Below are positions 39,301-51,400 of a DNA stretch of 64,000 nt, piece after piece. A model generated the notes under the pieces. That model was not told where the DNA came from and did no database searches. It saw nothing but the letters and a program-made list of their open reading frames with translations. The position numbers and the translations under genes were made by a program. The DNA lies in the NCBI RefSeq assembly GCF_029227915.1, contig NC_079881.1:21241501-21305500 (forward strand), given 5' to 3'. Position 1 is the first letter of the stretch. Every line of letters starts with the position of its first letter. The stretch is from Hydractinia symbiolongicarpus. Taxonomy: Eukaryota > Cnidaria > Hydrozoa > Anthoathecata > Hydractiniidae.

Positions 39301-40685
39301 TCAAACATGGTGGTCATCTGCTTTTTCTCAGAAAAAATAGATTTTTGTGTTTACATAAGCTAAAAACATACACTGCGAAATTGTTTCTTTATTTTTATAA
39401 GTTTGGTGCATTTCGGGCTTCTGGTTAATTGTTGAAATCGAGCTATCAAACATTTTTACCTTTACCACTGTACCTCTAAGCGGATGCTCACTTGTCTCTG
39501 CATAGTTACTCCTAAATTTCTTTCTTTCCAATTCATAATCTCGTTTTCTGAAAACCCTGAAATGCAAAAAGAAATAATTTATGCCATACTTTTTATATTA
39601 TATAGGAATTTAATTAGGAAAAAAAACTGCTTAAAATCCAACTACTTTGATTCTAGATCTAATTTTATCATTACGTTTGATGTTTTTGATGGCTAAATAA
39701 AAATTATTATAGATGATAAATATTTTTAGTTGAAACAGGAAATAGATTTGCAGGTCCATAAAAAGCACAAGATCTGAATGGCTATACACGTCAATTCCTA
39801 ATGGTTTGGTAAAAAATCTTCATAGACTGCCCTTTACAATGGATGACCAAAAAAAGAAGTATTGAGCAAGAGTGTTTTTTATAAAAATGGCTTATGCAGC
39901 AAGATTTAGTATAGTGCAAAATAACAATGAAAAATAAATTTGCATGTGTGTTACAGCGCACAATCTTTTGCTAATGCTTGCGTACTTTTCCAAAAGCATT
40001 AATATTTAATATACACAATATTTGCAAAATTAAAAAATGCAAAAATTACTGTTATTTTTTTATTTTCACACAAATTTGATTATGGTTACTAAAAGTTTCT
40101 TGATGGCACGTGGTTGCAATTCAATGAGAAGCTATCATACAAATACATACTAAATGGCAGACTAAAAAAATTTTTCACTGAAAATATGCATCAGTTGATT
40201 ATGTTGAACTTTGAACTGTCATACGATATGATAAATTCCCAGATGCAATTAACTGTGCATGGCATGAAGAAGTTTATTTACGATTTATTTTGTTGTATTT
40301 TATATAAATTTAGACTTTTTCATTTAGTCAAATTCAAGTTTTCAAGTTTCAACCTTATTCAAATTAACTCAATTTCCAACTCGGCCATATTTGTGGCAAG
40401 CTGGTAATTAATTATATCTTATATTCAACTTGTAATAATGTATGCACTTTGTGTTCAGGCTCTTTTTTCAATCAACTAAATTATTTTATTTATTATTCAA
40501 TTGTTGCAAACACAAAGCAAATTGGTGCATTTTCTCTTCAACTGGTTTGGGTCTGCCTTAACCTTACACACCATTGGCACCTAAAAATGTTTTTATTACA
40601 TTTGCTTGTAAAATACTTTGATTTCTAATTCCGGCCAATATATTTGTGTTTATACTCACCAGTCAGCTCTTTCGACAGTTCCCAT
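21395..40685 (-). CDS. VPS35L: VPS35L, Retriever complex subunit, 34 coding exons
   Basis: VPS35L (C16orf62) is the VPS35-like solenoid scaffold of Retriever (with VPS26C and VPS29), which with CCC and WASH recycles membrane cargo from endosomes. Exons, minus: 40685-40660, 39556-39460, 38287-38120, 37641-37510, 35528-35498, 34924-34851, 34549-34481, 33949-33890, 33731-33647, 33550-33376, 32900-32853, 32540-32447, 32185-32108, 31512-31467, 31391-31315, 31125-31082, 31010-30954, 30787-30733, 30269-30153, 29916-29782, 29243-29184, 28582-28497, 28382-28305, 27133-27070, 26750-26652, 25065-24988, 24904-24790, 24463-24407, 23918-23836, 23324-23187, 22350-22323, 22246-22131, 21787-21744, 21527-21395. 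All phases agree: 948 residues (human 963). Landmarks: [142 protein letters not shown]. The last exon reads through a possible donor at 21424 into a short tail, so the terminus is uncertain. Confidence 0.95.
24006..24412. repeat. Imperfect tandem duplication (about 203 bp) reaching the donor of a VPS35L exon
   Basis: The stretch from about 24006 to 24208 resembles that from about 24209 to 24412: GGTTATA..GTTTTTAG, CAAAACGCAA, AGTTAGGCGTAGTGAAAA / AGTTTGGCGTAGTGAAAA, TTCACAGAAA, AACCTATTG. The second copy runs into the exon 24407-24463, so the first copy is a decayed duplicate of its donor region. Confidence 0.65.
25767..26360 (+). CDS. Putative secreted prohormone / neuropeptide-like precursor, nested in VPS35L intron
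   Basis: A 197-residue single-exon ORF from ATG 25767. Residues 1-19 are a clear signal peptide ([19 protein letters not shown]). The rest is hydrophilic and full of dibasic sites: KR at 24-25, 50-51, 78-79, 89-90, 105-106 and 151-152, KK at 32-33 and 95-96, RR at 130-131 and 179-180. Successive sites tend to fall 25-28 residues apart. Three KR sites are followed by Gln (HKRQL, HKRQV, NKRQN), which could cyclise to pyroglutamate. RRIF occurs twice (130-133, 179-182). G150-KR is a possible amidation site. No cysteine lies in the mature part, so a disulphide-rich toxin is unlikely. This layout suits proprotein-convertase cleavage into short peptides, but I cannot match it to a named peptide family. 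It lies on the strand opposite to VPS35L, within the intron 25066-26651, so it should have its own promoter. Confidence 0.75.
   Translation: MAKIVAVLVLTLFVQCYHASPHWKRNSRPLVKKSDISLRAGAVNTWPLHKRQLTHETDDQFQSQDNHDKIHHSANLEKRDFSNSPHIHKRQVLQKKTRGYPLVNKRQNKLGEPFPDHFMEENNESDELQRRIFGNDIEDQTTTSPFIRKGKRILDTTFRDGQKYMLHQDVEGESQIRQRRIFVPLQVQITTSAPSAY
26546..26631. mobile_element. Short palindromic MITE remnant
   Basis: The left end GGCCGGTTTTCACTAGACG and right end AGTCGGCTAGTGAATATGACC are imperfect inverted repeats. Inner segments AGCATGATCAT and AACATGCTTA also pair partly. The roughly 86-bp unit could fold on itself. It lies 20 bp beyond the donor of VPS35L exon 26652-26750, between that exon and the nested prohormone gene. 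No target duplication is clear. Confidence 0.5.
35249..35282. repeat. Near-perfect palindrome, 16-bp arms
   Basis: TTTCTTGTGGGCTTTT and its exact reverse complement are separated by 2 bases, inside a VPS35L intron. It could form a hairpin or cruciform. No protein-binding function can be assigned. Confidence 0.9.
35683..37095. mobile_element. Non-autonomous TIR transposon with minisatellite core
   Basis: A 1413-bp element in the VPS35L intron between exons 37510 and 35528. The ends are inverted repeats: GTGATGCTCTCTAGGAAAAT at the left matches the reverse complement of the right end, and similarity continues through TCGACC(A/G)CTTCT, about 31 bp with one mismatch. ATTT flanks both sides (35679-35682 and 37096-37099), a probable 4-bp target duplication. 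Just inside each end lie AT-rich arms (about 35722-35860 and 36840-37050) made of repeated CGTATTTTTAAAAATACG-like palindromes. The middle is a tandem minisatellite. There is no transposase ORF, so mobility would need an enzyme supplied elsewhere. The superfamily is not assigned. Confidence 0.85.
35960..36600. repeat. Minisatellite, 12 x about 53 bp, with 3-unit higher-order period
   Basis: About twelve units of 52-54 bp, each containing a GCAGGGACGTTTTCTCGTCA-like start and TTTTAGAATGAAATACGGC-like middle. In the first two-thirds the units cycle as three types: one with ATACGGC(A/T)ACTTTAGAGC, one with TTATATGAAAACTTTAAAGC and one with GAAATATGGCAACTTTAGAGC, giving a period near 160 bp. The last units are more uniform. 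It forms the core of the transposon 35683-37095. Confidence 0.85.
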
Positions 40686-41012
40686 TTTACAGCGTTACCA
40701 TAGAATGTCTTACTCTAAGAAAAAGAATTAAAGTAATTAATATGGAAGGAATACACCAAAAAATAATTTTCACCCATAGGAGATAACTTGCTCTATTGGA
40801 TTTTACATGACAACAATTATTTTGCGAATTGCGTGTAAATTTTTATCTGGAATGTCTAGTAGGTTAAAAAACAGATTTTTTAAACGGCAAAATTGTTGTC
40901 CCTTGCTATGTACATGTACTCACAAAAGCAATTTTTAGAATACTTAATACTTCTTTTTACTTATTTCAGCATTTTTTTTGAGAAAATGTCATAGAAAAAG
41001 ATTTTTCATTTT

Positions 41013-41062
41013 GACTTTCTGGATTTGGAGAAAGCTTTCAATAAAGTACCAATATCAAGTTA
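41013..41062 (+). pseudogene. Possible reverse-transcriptase scrap
   Basis: Reading gives LDLEKAFNKVP, which resembles the D-L-x-K-A-F-D-x-V segment of LINE reverse transcriptases. Only this short segment can be matched, so it may be chance. Confidence 0.25.
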
Positions 41063-41111
41063 TTTGGTGATTCTATGCACAGCAATGCTAGAAGTCACAT
41101 TAGATGGTGTG

Positions 41112-41255
41112 TGGCCTTGTGGCTATGGAGTTTACTTCATAATCACATGGTCCGTGGTTCGGTCTACAGCGTTGGCATGTTTAGCAAATGTCTTTATCAC
41201 AGCTACAGGGCAACCCATGCCATGTGAGGGAAATTGGGTAGGTACTGCCGGGGTA
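41112..41255 (+). mobile_element. Diverged tRNA-headed SINE (copy d)
   Basis: The head GGCCTTGTGGCTATGG, loop CTTCATAATC (Met-like CAT anticodon position) and GTGGTTCGGTC form A-box- and B-box-like sequence. The body segment GCCATGTGAGGGAAATTGGG matches SINE copy a at about 7620-7640. It lacks the 3' end seen in the other copies. Confidence 0.5.
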
Positions 41256-41390
41256 TACTTAATGTATACATTCCAAACAGAGGACCCAAATTGATAACTG
41301 TGTTTTCGACATTGAAATAGCTATCCTGTATAAATAATCAGAATAATAATCAGAATAATAAAAACAAAGCAAAAAATTTGACATATATAT

Positions 41391-42748
41391 CAGCGCTTAA
41401 AATAATGGCCGGTCAACAGTCACTGACCGCCGAATTTTGTTAATTGACAGTCAGGATCACGTTACGAGCGGTCAGACTGACCGGCGATCGATTCTTTGCT
41501 TCGCAAAAAAAAAATATTTATCTACTATTAAGAATAGATAATAATCTAAATATCTCGCTTCACATTTATTTACCATTGATTCATACACATTTTTTCATAT
41601 AGACAATTGAGCAGCGTTTTCAATCACGCACCAAAAACACTTTAGTCACTTCAATAATGCTCACCTGGAATGTCTGTATTGTTTGTATAAAGTAATTATT
41701 TACTATACTAAAAATCAAAGAAAAAAATTACTTAAATTTCAGAATTTGAATGTAAAACATGTGCGTTTAAAAATGAATTATTTTTAGAAATTGAATACGT
41801 TACATTGCGTAATAACACCTGTTGTTCTTTTCGAATGTTACTGGCTTTTTATGTTTCGAGATGAATTTATTAGATTGTATATCGCAGAAGTTGCCGGTGG
41901 CATGCTTCGAAAATGCTTGTCACAGACAGAGCTTAACATGAAGCAAAACTGTACAGAAGACTCAATTGTTAGAGTCTTCCCAGAACATCTCTTCTCACAA
42001 AACTGAGGGCAGGGCTGACTTATTGTCTGCTGTGTCGTGTAGGAGACAGAACTTCTGGACTTCTTTTCAATACGATATACATTTTTTTATCGATTATTAT
42101 TACTAAACATATTTGATTTCTCTTTCCCCTTTTAAAAAGATTTTTTAAACTTTATTCAACATGTTTTTTCTTTGGTATTACATTACGAGAACATTCGTCC
42201 GAAAGCTGTATTAAGGTACAGGACACCTAACCTCTCCCATGTTCTGGTTATATTTAACTTGCAGGGGTGCGCACTCTTCTCGCAGTATTCTCTGTGACGA
42301 TGAAGGTCGGACTGACTTGTGGCATGGTTCCAAATGGTCTTCCGTCTTTCGTTCGAGTTTCTGTGTAATGCACCAGCCGAGCATAATAGTGTCAGCATGA
42401 AGAAAAGGGATCGACTTTAATGTTCTCTATACCTTACGTTCTTCATAAAAACACCGACCGTTTTTGATTGTGGCATTCATTCAAATTTCACAACAAAATA
42501 ACGCCAGCAATTTTTTTGCCAATGCAACTGCAACGGCAGTGCCGAATGCGACACTAACTAACTGTGCAACCTAGTTCCCAGGCAGCTCGCTTTTATGAGC
42601 GCGAGGGAACCAAAGTTCACTAATTATCGTTCATTGTGTATTCACTTGACGAAGTACACCAATGTGAAGGTAGGTCAATGGGACTTGTATTTCATCAGGG
42701 AGGACGGTCAGTATGACCGCAGTGATCAAATATTTATTTTAGGCGCTG
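41391..42748. mobile_element. Non-autonomous hAT-like element
   Basis: The left end CAGCGCTTAAAATAATGGCC and the reverse complement of the right end (CAGCGCCTAAAATAAATATT) form terminal inverted repeats. Both ends then carry GGTCA..TGACCG palindromic stretches. CAGCG-type termini fit hAT elements. The flanks are ATATATAT and TATATAAA, so an 8-bp target duplication is not proven. Inside are an unassigned plus-strand frame (41791-42006) and the minus-strand repeat at 42183-42425. No transposase is recognisable. Confidence 0.65.
42183..42425 (-). repeat. Dispersed ORF-bearing repeat, copy 1
   Basis: On the minus strand this is about 90 percent alike by eye to the plus strand at 54575-54750 over some 170 bp. 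In one frame both copies read [20 protein letters not shown] followed by MP(Q/L)[10 protein letters not shown] do not recognise that peptide. It may be a captured exon or a transposon gene fragment. It lies inside the hAT-like element. Confidence 0.7.
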
Positions 42749-43229
42749 TATATAAAGGGTCCTGTACTTATACTCATATGTTGTGTTTTGGTTTATAAGT
42801 CCTTCCAGCTTTAATGAGGTACAACGATGGCAAGGTAGAGAATCTCTCAGAAAATTACTGTCCAACTAGACAGCAATCTTGACTGAGTAACAAATTCAAG
42901 AAAGACTTTACCAAAGATATAAGCACAGACTTAATGCAAAGGAATTTAAGTAAGTAAGTTATATTTGCCATCATTATAAAATCGTTAAAAATATTTACAG
43001 AGAAAAAGAAATTGAAAACAAATAAATAAAATAATAAACTATATATAATATTAAAATGTATCATAAAAAATATAAAAAAAATTAAATGCAATTTTCCTGA
43101 GTGTTGATATGTTTGATGGCTGGATAACACAAAACAAGCCAAGGCGAGATTTCCATTGTGGTCCATTTCTACCCTTATAGAAAAAAAGATAAGCATAACG
43201 AAAACGAAAGGATTATCAAAAGATCATAT

Positions 43230-43915
43230 GAATTTAATTCACAAAATCATCTGAGTCCCTTCTCGTTATAACATCAAAATAGTGCTTTTTTAGGTTGTGT
43301 TTAAAACTGTTTGTAGTACTAGATCTTTTAAGACCCTCAGGAAGAGTATTCCATAAGGAGGGTCCAAGGTAGGAAAGACACTGTTGACCTTGGGATGTTT
43401 TTACACAAGATTGTTCAAGCCTCTGGAATGATGAACGAGTCGAAGCTCTTCTATGACTTGATGGAATAAATACATCAGACATGTACAGAGGACATTTTTT
43501 CTGAAAAAATTTATATGCATGATTGTTTACGCATACTTTAAACCTTTCGCCAACTGGTAGCCAATTTATTTCCTTAAAATCCGTAGCACCTACATGTGAT
43601 CTGCTACTTTTTTGTAAATAGAAGCGAACACATTTGATTTGAGCAACCTGGAGCTTCTTTTTTAAAACTTTTGTCAGGTTTGGATACCACACAGTACTGG
43701 CATAGTCGAAATGTGGTAGAGTTACAAAGAAGTCGTCGCAGATCCTTGTTCAAAAATGAGCTTTGACGATAAAGAAATTTAATTTTGCCATTAATTTTGT
43801 TAATCACATGTAAGGCCATTGACTCACCAGACAGTGATTGGTCAAAGATGCAACCAAGATATTCAACTTTCGTATGCTGCTTGATTTCTACTCCATTGTA
43901 GGAAATATTAAGTTT
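43230..43915 (-). pseudogene. LINE reverse transcriptase C-terminal fragment, frame-broken
   Basis: On the minus strand two frames join into the end of a non-LTR retrotransposon ORF2: VEYLGCIFDQSL, INGKIKFLYRQSSFLNKDLR, then WYPNLTKVLKKKLQVAQIKC, NWLPVGERFKVCV, and the typical tail GPSLWNTLPEGLKRSS followed by FKHNLKKHYF. A frame change separates the parts near 43690. The catalytic core is absent, consistent with 5' truncation. Confidence 0.8.
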
Positions 43916-44794
43916 TTAATTTGAGTTTATAACATGGTCAAGTAATTTTTGCAATGATGTGAAAATAATCAATCAAAATTCTGTTAGTTTCTTTTTCTTT
44001 ATTAATTTATCAAACCACCTTAAAATGTATAATGGAGCTAAATGAACATTTAGCTCATGTTAATTGTGGTGACTGCAGTAATGTCTCGGTTGCCTTGTAC
44101 TTACTAATGTTCTTAGGATCACATATAAGGAAACTTTACTTGAAACAATATTGGTCAATACAGGATGGGAGACTTGCCTCGCCTACCAGCTTTAAGATGC
44201 CTCGCTTATTAGGACAGGCCTATAAATACCTGTATATTACCCATTTCAAGTTTGGCTCTGCAAACAACCAGTTAGAGCTAAAGATTCCCACCCGCCCTCC
44301 CTATACTATTCATAATGCTGTGTAGGGTTTGCCAAACTAACAACATTTTTGTTTTGTTTTATGTGATGTCACTCGGTCAACCAATGCGGAGTATCATTGC
44401 CTCATCACCACATAGCGTTCGTCACCGCAACCATTGTTAAAGACACAGTTATCCGAGTTCAGTATATGACTGGTTTAAAATGGCTTATCGCTCACGCATC
44501 AACAAAGATGGAGACACTTGCTCTAGCTGCACGGTTTCCTTGAACAACTATTTGGCTAGCAGTGTTGTCAAGGTTTTAGTCCAGCAGTGGGAGCAAGAGT
44601 CCTGGCTAATTACACATTGCGCGTTTTAACTGATGGGGATGTCGGGCTTCCTAAGTCAGCCAGAAGTTTGGACAGATACACGTGTGTGGCCTGTTGATTA
44701 TATCATTACTTGATATTATTACTGTATGCTATTATTAATTTATAATATTATTATTAATTATATTGAAGAATAGAAGAGAATAATGAGATGTGAG

Positions 44795-45372
44795 GAAGTA
44801 ATGCCGTGGGAGACATTCACAATTGCAGTGCAGCCAAGATGTGCATGTCGTTGTGAGTGTGTCATACCATTAAAGTGCATTATGACGAAGAGAATAATGA
44901 GATATGCCGTGGTAGACATTCAAGCTTGTCGTACCATTGAAGTGCATATGTAATGCCGTGGGAGACATTCAAGCTTGTCGTTCCATTGAAGTGCATTATG
45001 ATGAAATGATGATGAAATGCCGTGGTAGACATTCAAGCTTGTCGTACCATTGAAGTGCATTGTGACAGGAGAATAATGAGATATGCCGTGGGAGACATTC
45101 AAGCTTGTCGTACCATTGAAGTGCATATGATGAAATTAATGCCGTGGGGGACATTCAAGCTTGTCCTACCATTGAAGTGCATTATGATGAAATGCCGTGG
45201 GGGACACTCACAATGGAGTGCAGCCTAGATTGCATGTCATTGGGAGTGGGTCATACCATTGAAGTGCATTATGATGAAGAGAAGAACGAGATATGTCATG
45301 GGAGACACTCACAACGGAGTGCAGCCAAGATGTACGTGTCATTGTGAGTGTCTCATACCATTTAAGTGCATA
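44795..45372 (+). repeat. Tandem array, about 8 units of 50-100 bp
   Basis: Units begin near 44803, 44905, 44954, 45019, 45084, 45141, 45194 and 45296 with ATGCCGTGGGAGACATTCA and end in ACCATTGAAGTGCATTATGA. Short units carry AAGCTTGTCGTACC between these. Longer units at both edges carry CAGTGCAGCCAAGATGT and GTGAGTGTGTCATACC instead. Overlapping frames through the array are by-products of the repeat. Confidence 0.85.
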
Positions 45373-47294
45373 TGCTGGGGTTAGTGCTGTTTTTGTATCT
45401 GCACATGTATCTGTCCTGCCTGTTATTGTTTAATCTTATTGCCTGGCATCCCAATCCATGCCCCAAATATACAATTGCGTTCCAATGCGAAGGATGTTGT
45501 ATAAATTTATTTCATAATACAATGTTCTCTACTATTATGATGTGTTTTCACTGAGGAACCCGGACAATTAATGTTTGGTTAATTACTAAGTTCGAAAGCT
45601 GCCAGTCAGTTAAGTAAAAAATTTTACCAAAGATTCAAAACTCTTGTCACAGAAGTAAGCAATCTACTTTGTCCTATATGTTGAAATTAATAGCAAATAA
45701 TTATACTAAATAAACATTGAAATTTATGTCAAATGTTTTAAACATTATATAAACTTAATGGCCAAATGCACCTTGGTTCTGCAAGTGGTAGTTAGCGAAG
45801 AATGAGGTAGTGGAGTTAATTTGTGGAAAAACAACAAGCATGGAATATTTTTTGTCGCTCTAGTTATTTGACACAGAATGTCAAAAATTGTGATCTGAAA
45901 AAAGGTCAGTCGGTTGATTCAAATATCAGAATATGATGAAAGAATATGTGAAAAAAGTATATATATTGATTCGATTTGTAAGTCTACTGCTTATGGTACG
46001 TCATCCTGCGTGTACCCCAGTAAGGACATTGTGTGTCAAGCTCAGGTGTATGTTAGGACATACCGTAAATTAACAATAAGACGGTTCAGGAAAGGAAAGG
46101 TACAATGGGTAGTTGTTAACTAAAAGAGTGAATATGCTGTGCTGCCTTCATCAGCATTTGTTTTGTGGTGTGTGCGTACTCATTAGATAAGGGCAATTTT
46201 ATACGAGTAGTTTTAAAAAAGACATAAAGGAAACAACAAATGTTGTAATAAAAAAGAGAGAAAGGAAACAATGAAGTTATAAAAAAGAGAGAGAAAAGAA
46301 AACAAGGAACAGTTGTAAATAATTGCGAGAAGGAAAAAATTGTGAGAAGGTAACAACAAGAAGTTGTTGAAAACAAATACGCTTTATGACAAATTCATTA
46401 AATGAAATACATTTGTCTTTCTAATACTGTGTTTTTTCTGGAAACATTAGCAATTAAACAGAAAGTTTTTTTTTTCATTTTCTGCGAAATTTAATATTTG
46501 ATCATCTGTGAAAGTAAAATCCTGCAAAATCCATATAACTTGGTCAACTAAAAAAAATTAAATGAGCTAGAGAAAATACAATAATTTTATTGTTTTTTGT
46601 AATAACAAATTTCTCACTGGCAAAACTTTTCTCCAGAGGTCATGAGGGATGCAAATGAGTGTAAAAACTTTGAGTGTATTTCAAAATTTGTGGGAAAAAA
46701 CACTCAAAAATTCACTCAAAAAAACCCACATCAATTTTAAAAATAAAAAAAAAATTTTAGCTGAAAGGGAAGCAGCCATGTTTTATCAACAATTTGTATC
46801 AACATAACTTGGTCTATCAGCAATGTGATGCTGATGAAAAAACATGCCTTTTATAGCATCCTTTAATCTAGCTATTCTGATTGCTTGTGAATACGTTAAA
46901 ATAAGTTAACACAAACATATGATGCAAAGCAAACAGATGGAATGCGAGCAGGCAGATGATCATCCAAAAACTTGAACAACAAAAACAATACGTTTAGTGT
47001 AATTTTTACACGGAAGCAAATATTGCTTACTAAGCTATTTTATGCGCATGCGTTGAAGAAAACGAAAGATCAAAACATTACCAGTGGTCAGTCTACATTC
47101 ACAGCAATTCAACTTATGTTTAGAACTTACACTAAGTGAGTGTGATCAATGATCAAAACATTCTCCTGCAAAACTGATTACGGGAAAATTACCCACACTT
47201 CAAAAAATCCAACACATATCAAAAAGAGTATCAAAATATTCCATTTGTTTTTATTATTTTTATTATGTAAATGTTTCTTAGTAGCTGTTAACTC

Positions 47295-48434
47295 ATGAAT
47301 CTTGCAGCCAATGGAGCTGATCCTGCGGGAGAACTTCTTTTTTCCAATTTTAACCAGGATAAAACGTAAGTGAGAAAATATTATCTAGCTAGCAAGGTTA
47401 CAAAATGTTATTCTTTTTCTTCCTAACTTTCTACATTTTGAAACTTGTGAAAACAAAGCAATACCAAAGAAAGATTTACCTAAATATTCTGTGTAATTTA
47501 AATAGCTTACAGTCACACAGACACACACTATAGCACTTGTCCCAATATAGATTAGTAGTGAATGTTTACAAAGAGGGTGCTGATAAGCCACAATCGCCCC
47601 AGATATAAGGGCGAGTTTCCCGAACTAGCCTGGAGCATTTCCAAAATGCAATTCCTTGTAACATGCCCTTGGATAAAGGAGTTGATAAAGTTTATATATA
47701 AGTTATTTTTAAAGTAAACTTTATCAAAAACCGTTAAAACAGTTCTTTTAAGAAATTCGGTACCACATAGTAAGTTTACTTTAATTTTATAGTTTTTTGG
47801 ATCATATCGGTGTCTGTTTTTTTTGTTTTTTGAAAAATTGTTCAGGCCTATGCAGGTTTTTTCGGGTGATTACTTGAAATTTTTTTCAAAATGCCGAACT
47901 TGTCCGAAAAAGCATGCACTTTTTACGACGTATGCAGCTTATCGGCACCCTCGTATGTTTGCAAAGATCCATATATATTTTACATTCTGACAGGCAAGAA
48001 AAGAAGAAGGACAGACTTTCCTTTCTTGCCTGTCAGGATGCATGCGCAATAGACCAAATTAGCTAAAATATTTTTAGGAATATAAGTTTGAAAATGCATT
48101 GGAATTGTTTATCTCAACTATTTTAAGCTAGCCTAGCATATGGACCTATATATATATATGATAGATAGATAGATAGATGTGCATATTTTACATGGCTAGC
48201 CTCACAAATATCGAGGGATATACCCTGTCTATTATTTCCAGGAGGGGCCATGGCGTAGATGGAGAGTCCTAGAGTATTTAATGCTCATTTTGAGCTACGC
48301 AGACCCAATTAGAGCCCGCGCTCTACTAGACAACTCCCGGCAACATCCAACGGCCCACACAGTGTGCCATCCCAATAGGGATCTGTGGGGAGGTAATAAA
48401 ATATTTTTCCTAAAGTATTCTCCAGCCTGTCTAG

Positions 48435-48488
<54 letters not shown>

Positions 48489-51400
48489 TTGTTTTTAAAA
48501 AATATATATAAAATATGAGAATGTTAGAAAAAAAAGAAAGAAAAGAAAATAAGAATCAAATAGCAGATTATGGACAGAAAATTAGCAAAAATGGGAATTA
48601 GAAAAAATTTGAGTTTAGGATTCAAACTAAGGTAATAGACCTAGAATTCACTTTGTTTCAAAAACTTTTTAGAATTTTTCATACTCTTTTCTTCCCTGAT
48701 ATTAGAGAAGAGACTATTAAAAATTAAAGCTCCTTGATAATACGTAAGCTTGCGACCAGCTTCCGTCTTGATGCTAGGTAAGACTAATTTAGATCTATTT
48801 CCTCTGGTGTTAATCGAATGGCTAACCAATGTATAATTGCTGTCAACAGTAATATCATTAACGGCTTTGAACACCTCAATTGCTACTTTCCGTTTTCTTT
48901 GAGTGACGAATGTTGACCAATTCTTGCGGGTTTTGATGATGTGCTTAGCTCTTCTCAGCAAGGACTCAAATTTTCCAATCCATGTTTTATTCATTCCACC
49001 AAATATGCCGTAGCAGTAGAAGAACAGTGGATGGATTATTAAGTTAAAGATGGTTTCAGCAACATTTGGAGAAATTTTGTAACATATTTTATATAAAAGT
49101 TTGATGCATGAGGTTATACACTTGTATGTTTTTTTAAGGTGATGGTTCATGTTAAGGTGAGTATCCAGTTGAATCCCAAGGTATTCGTAATAATCTGGTT
49201 GGTTTATATCATTTTGATCAATCACAATACTGACAGAGGCTTGTGGTTTTCAGGACGCAAAGACAATAAATTCTGTTTTGCCCTTTTTTGGATTAAGAAT
49301 TAGGCAATTTTTCTTCATCCAATCGTGAATGATATTTGCATCCAAATTTATACAATGTTCAATTTCATCTAACGACTTGCTTGATGAATATTGACCGTGT
49401 CAATACTCATCAATACTCGACAGTGTTTCAATTGGCACGGTAAGTCATTGATAAGAAGAATAAATAGCAATGGACCCAGGATGGAACCTTGGGGTACACC
49501 ATACGTCATATTTTCAGGATCTGAATATGCTCCATCAATAAAACAGTTTGACTTTGTTTAAAAAGATAACTGCTTAACCAATCAATTTCAGTGCTAGTAA
49601 TACTATAAAAAGACAGTTTCTGGAGAAGGCAGCCATGGTTTATGGTATCAAAGGCCTTTCTGAAATCCATGAATAGAGCTCTGGTTGTCTTACTTTTATC
49701 CATATTGTATCTTATATCGTCAACAGTGATTTAACCGCTTCACGTGTAGATCTTTTTTGTTGAAAACCATATTGGTGCTCACTCAATAGATCTTGATTTT
49801 CTAAATAATCGGCTAGCTGGTCGTAGACGATTCGTTCGATTACTTTAGACAACACCTTTAGTACGGAAATGGGTCAGTAGTTATCTATGTTTGAGCGATC
49901 GACAGATTTATGCAATAGTATTATTTTTGCAGATTTTTCACAGGTTGGAAATGTGCCAGTTTCCAAACTCTTGTTTATCAAGAACATGACAGGTGCAGCT
50001 AGTTTGTTTGAGATGTCTTTAATTATTCTACTGGGGATAGTGTCAATACCAGCAGCTTTAGCCGTTTTAACCGATTTTAGTACTCTATTCACCTGATTAA
50101 TTGTCACTGGTTGGAATTTAAATGATACATTCCTTTTATTAATCATGCACATATAATTACGTATGTTGAACAGTTTCCAAGTAAAGTTGGTTATTGATGA
50201 TTTCATGAGACTTGAACCAACTTTGGTGAAAAAAGAGCAAAAATTGTTCGCAATTGATTGAATATTGGATGTTACTGTACTATTGATTACGAATGTTTTG
50301 CTTGGACTTGACGAATCTTTAGCAGGATAGCACGACTTAATTTGTTTCCAAAAATCTCTTGGATTTGCTGAAGATTCTTTCAGAACAGCACGAACGTGGT
50401 TTGCCTTTGCAACACGAATGCGATTGGTTACAGAGTTTCAGTAAGATTTATAACTTTCCCAATCTCCAGTAGAATTTGATCGTTTAAAACGGCGATGATG
50501 ATAATCACCTGTATTCATTAAGTTTCTGATTTCTCTGGTTATCCAGGGGTTGGATTTTCCACATACAGTTTTTTCTTTTAGTGGCGCATGTTTATTGATT
50601 GCGGTTGATAAGTAGTATTTGAATAAGTTCCATGCTTGGTTTAAGTCAGTGACAGTTAAACATTTCTCCCATGACACGTTGCGAATTTCATTCTTTAGAT
50701 CTTCTTTGTTGTATTTTAAATAATCACGTGCTTTGATGTTCTTTTGAAGATAGCGTTTACAGTTAGCTTTTCGGCTGATTCCGATTAGGCAGTAATTGCT
50801 GAGAGAGTTAGTACACCAAAGAGTCGTTTATTTTTGATTTATCGGTTGTAAAAATTAAATCAATTAGTGATCTACTTTATTTTGAAATGCGTGTAGGCGA
50901 TTTAATGACCTGACTGTAGTTATACAGTTTAACCAGATCTTTTATGTTAGAGTGTACTCTTGGGAGATTGTAATCACAATTATTATCAAACTTTGAGATA
51001 AAGTTTTTATCAAGAAACTTTAAGGAATCCGAGGTGGTTGATAAGCTGATCAGATTAACAAAGATTTTGATTTCAGAATAAATAATTCTATCTACAAAAA
51101 CTCAATTCCATTGATCTCTAAATCACACCTGCGATATTGTAAATCTTCCTAAATATAAAAAGAAACACCACCATCACGACCATTCTCGCGATCCTTTCTC
51201 TCAAGTACATACCCCGGGATAAGTAGCTCTGAATTCAATGCAGTGTCGTTTGTGTGTGTCTCAGAAAACTAACAATATGAAAACAGTTTTTCGCATTGGA
51301 CAAGAAAGATTTTATGATATTCAACTTTCCGCAGATCCCATTTATGTTTTGATGTAGAAATGTCATGCCTCTCTTTGCAATGAAGTCTGACATAACAGGA

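Larger units (their letters stand above)
40686..47294. other. Repeat-rich intergenic region between divergent VPS35L and WIPI2
   Basis: A 6.6-kb spacer with no host gene that I can support. It holds a SINE copy (41112-41255), a hAT-like element (41391-42748), a LINE 3' fragment (43230-43915) and a tandem array (44795-45372), and must contain the promoters of VPS35L and WIPI2. The stretch 45373-47294 shows only A-rich and purine-rich DNA (46240-46360). The short frames there, including 45914-46123, lack any support. Confidence 0.6.

Noticed and set aside
44920-45347. Repetitive short proteins in both directions
   Set aside because: They are by-products of the tandem array and show no start context or conservation.
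48281-48511. Frame ending in a poly-Tyr tract
   Set aside because: The tyrosines are the translated ATT microsatellite, and the rest is SINE sequence.
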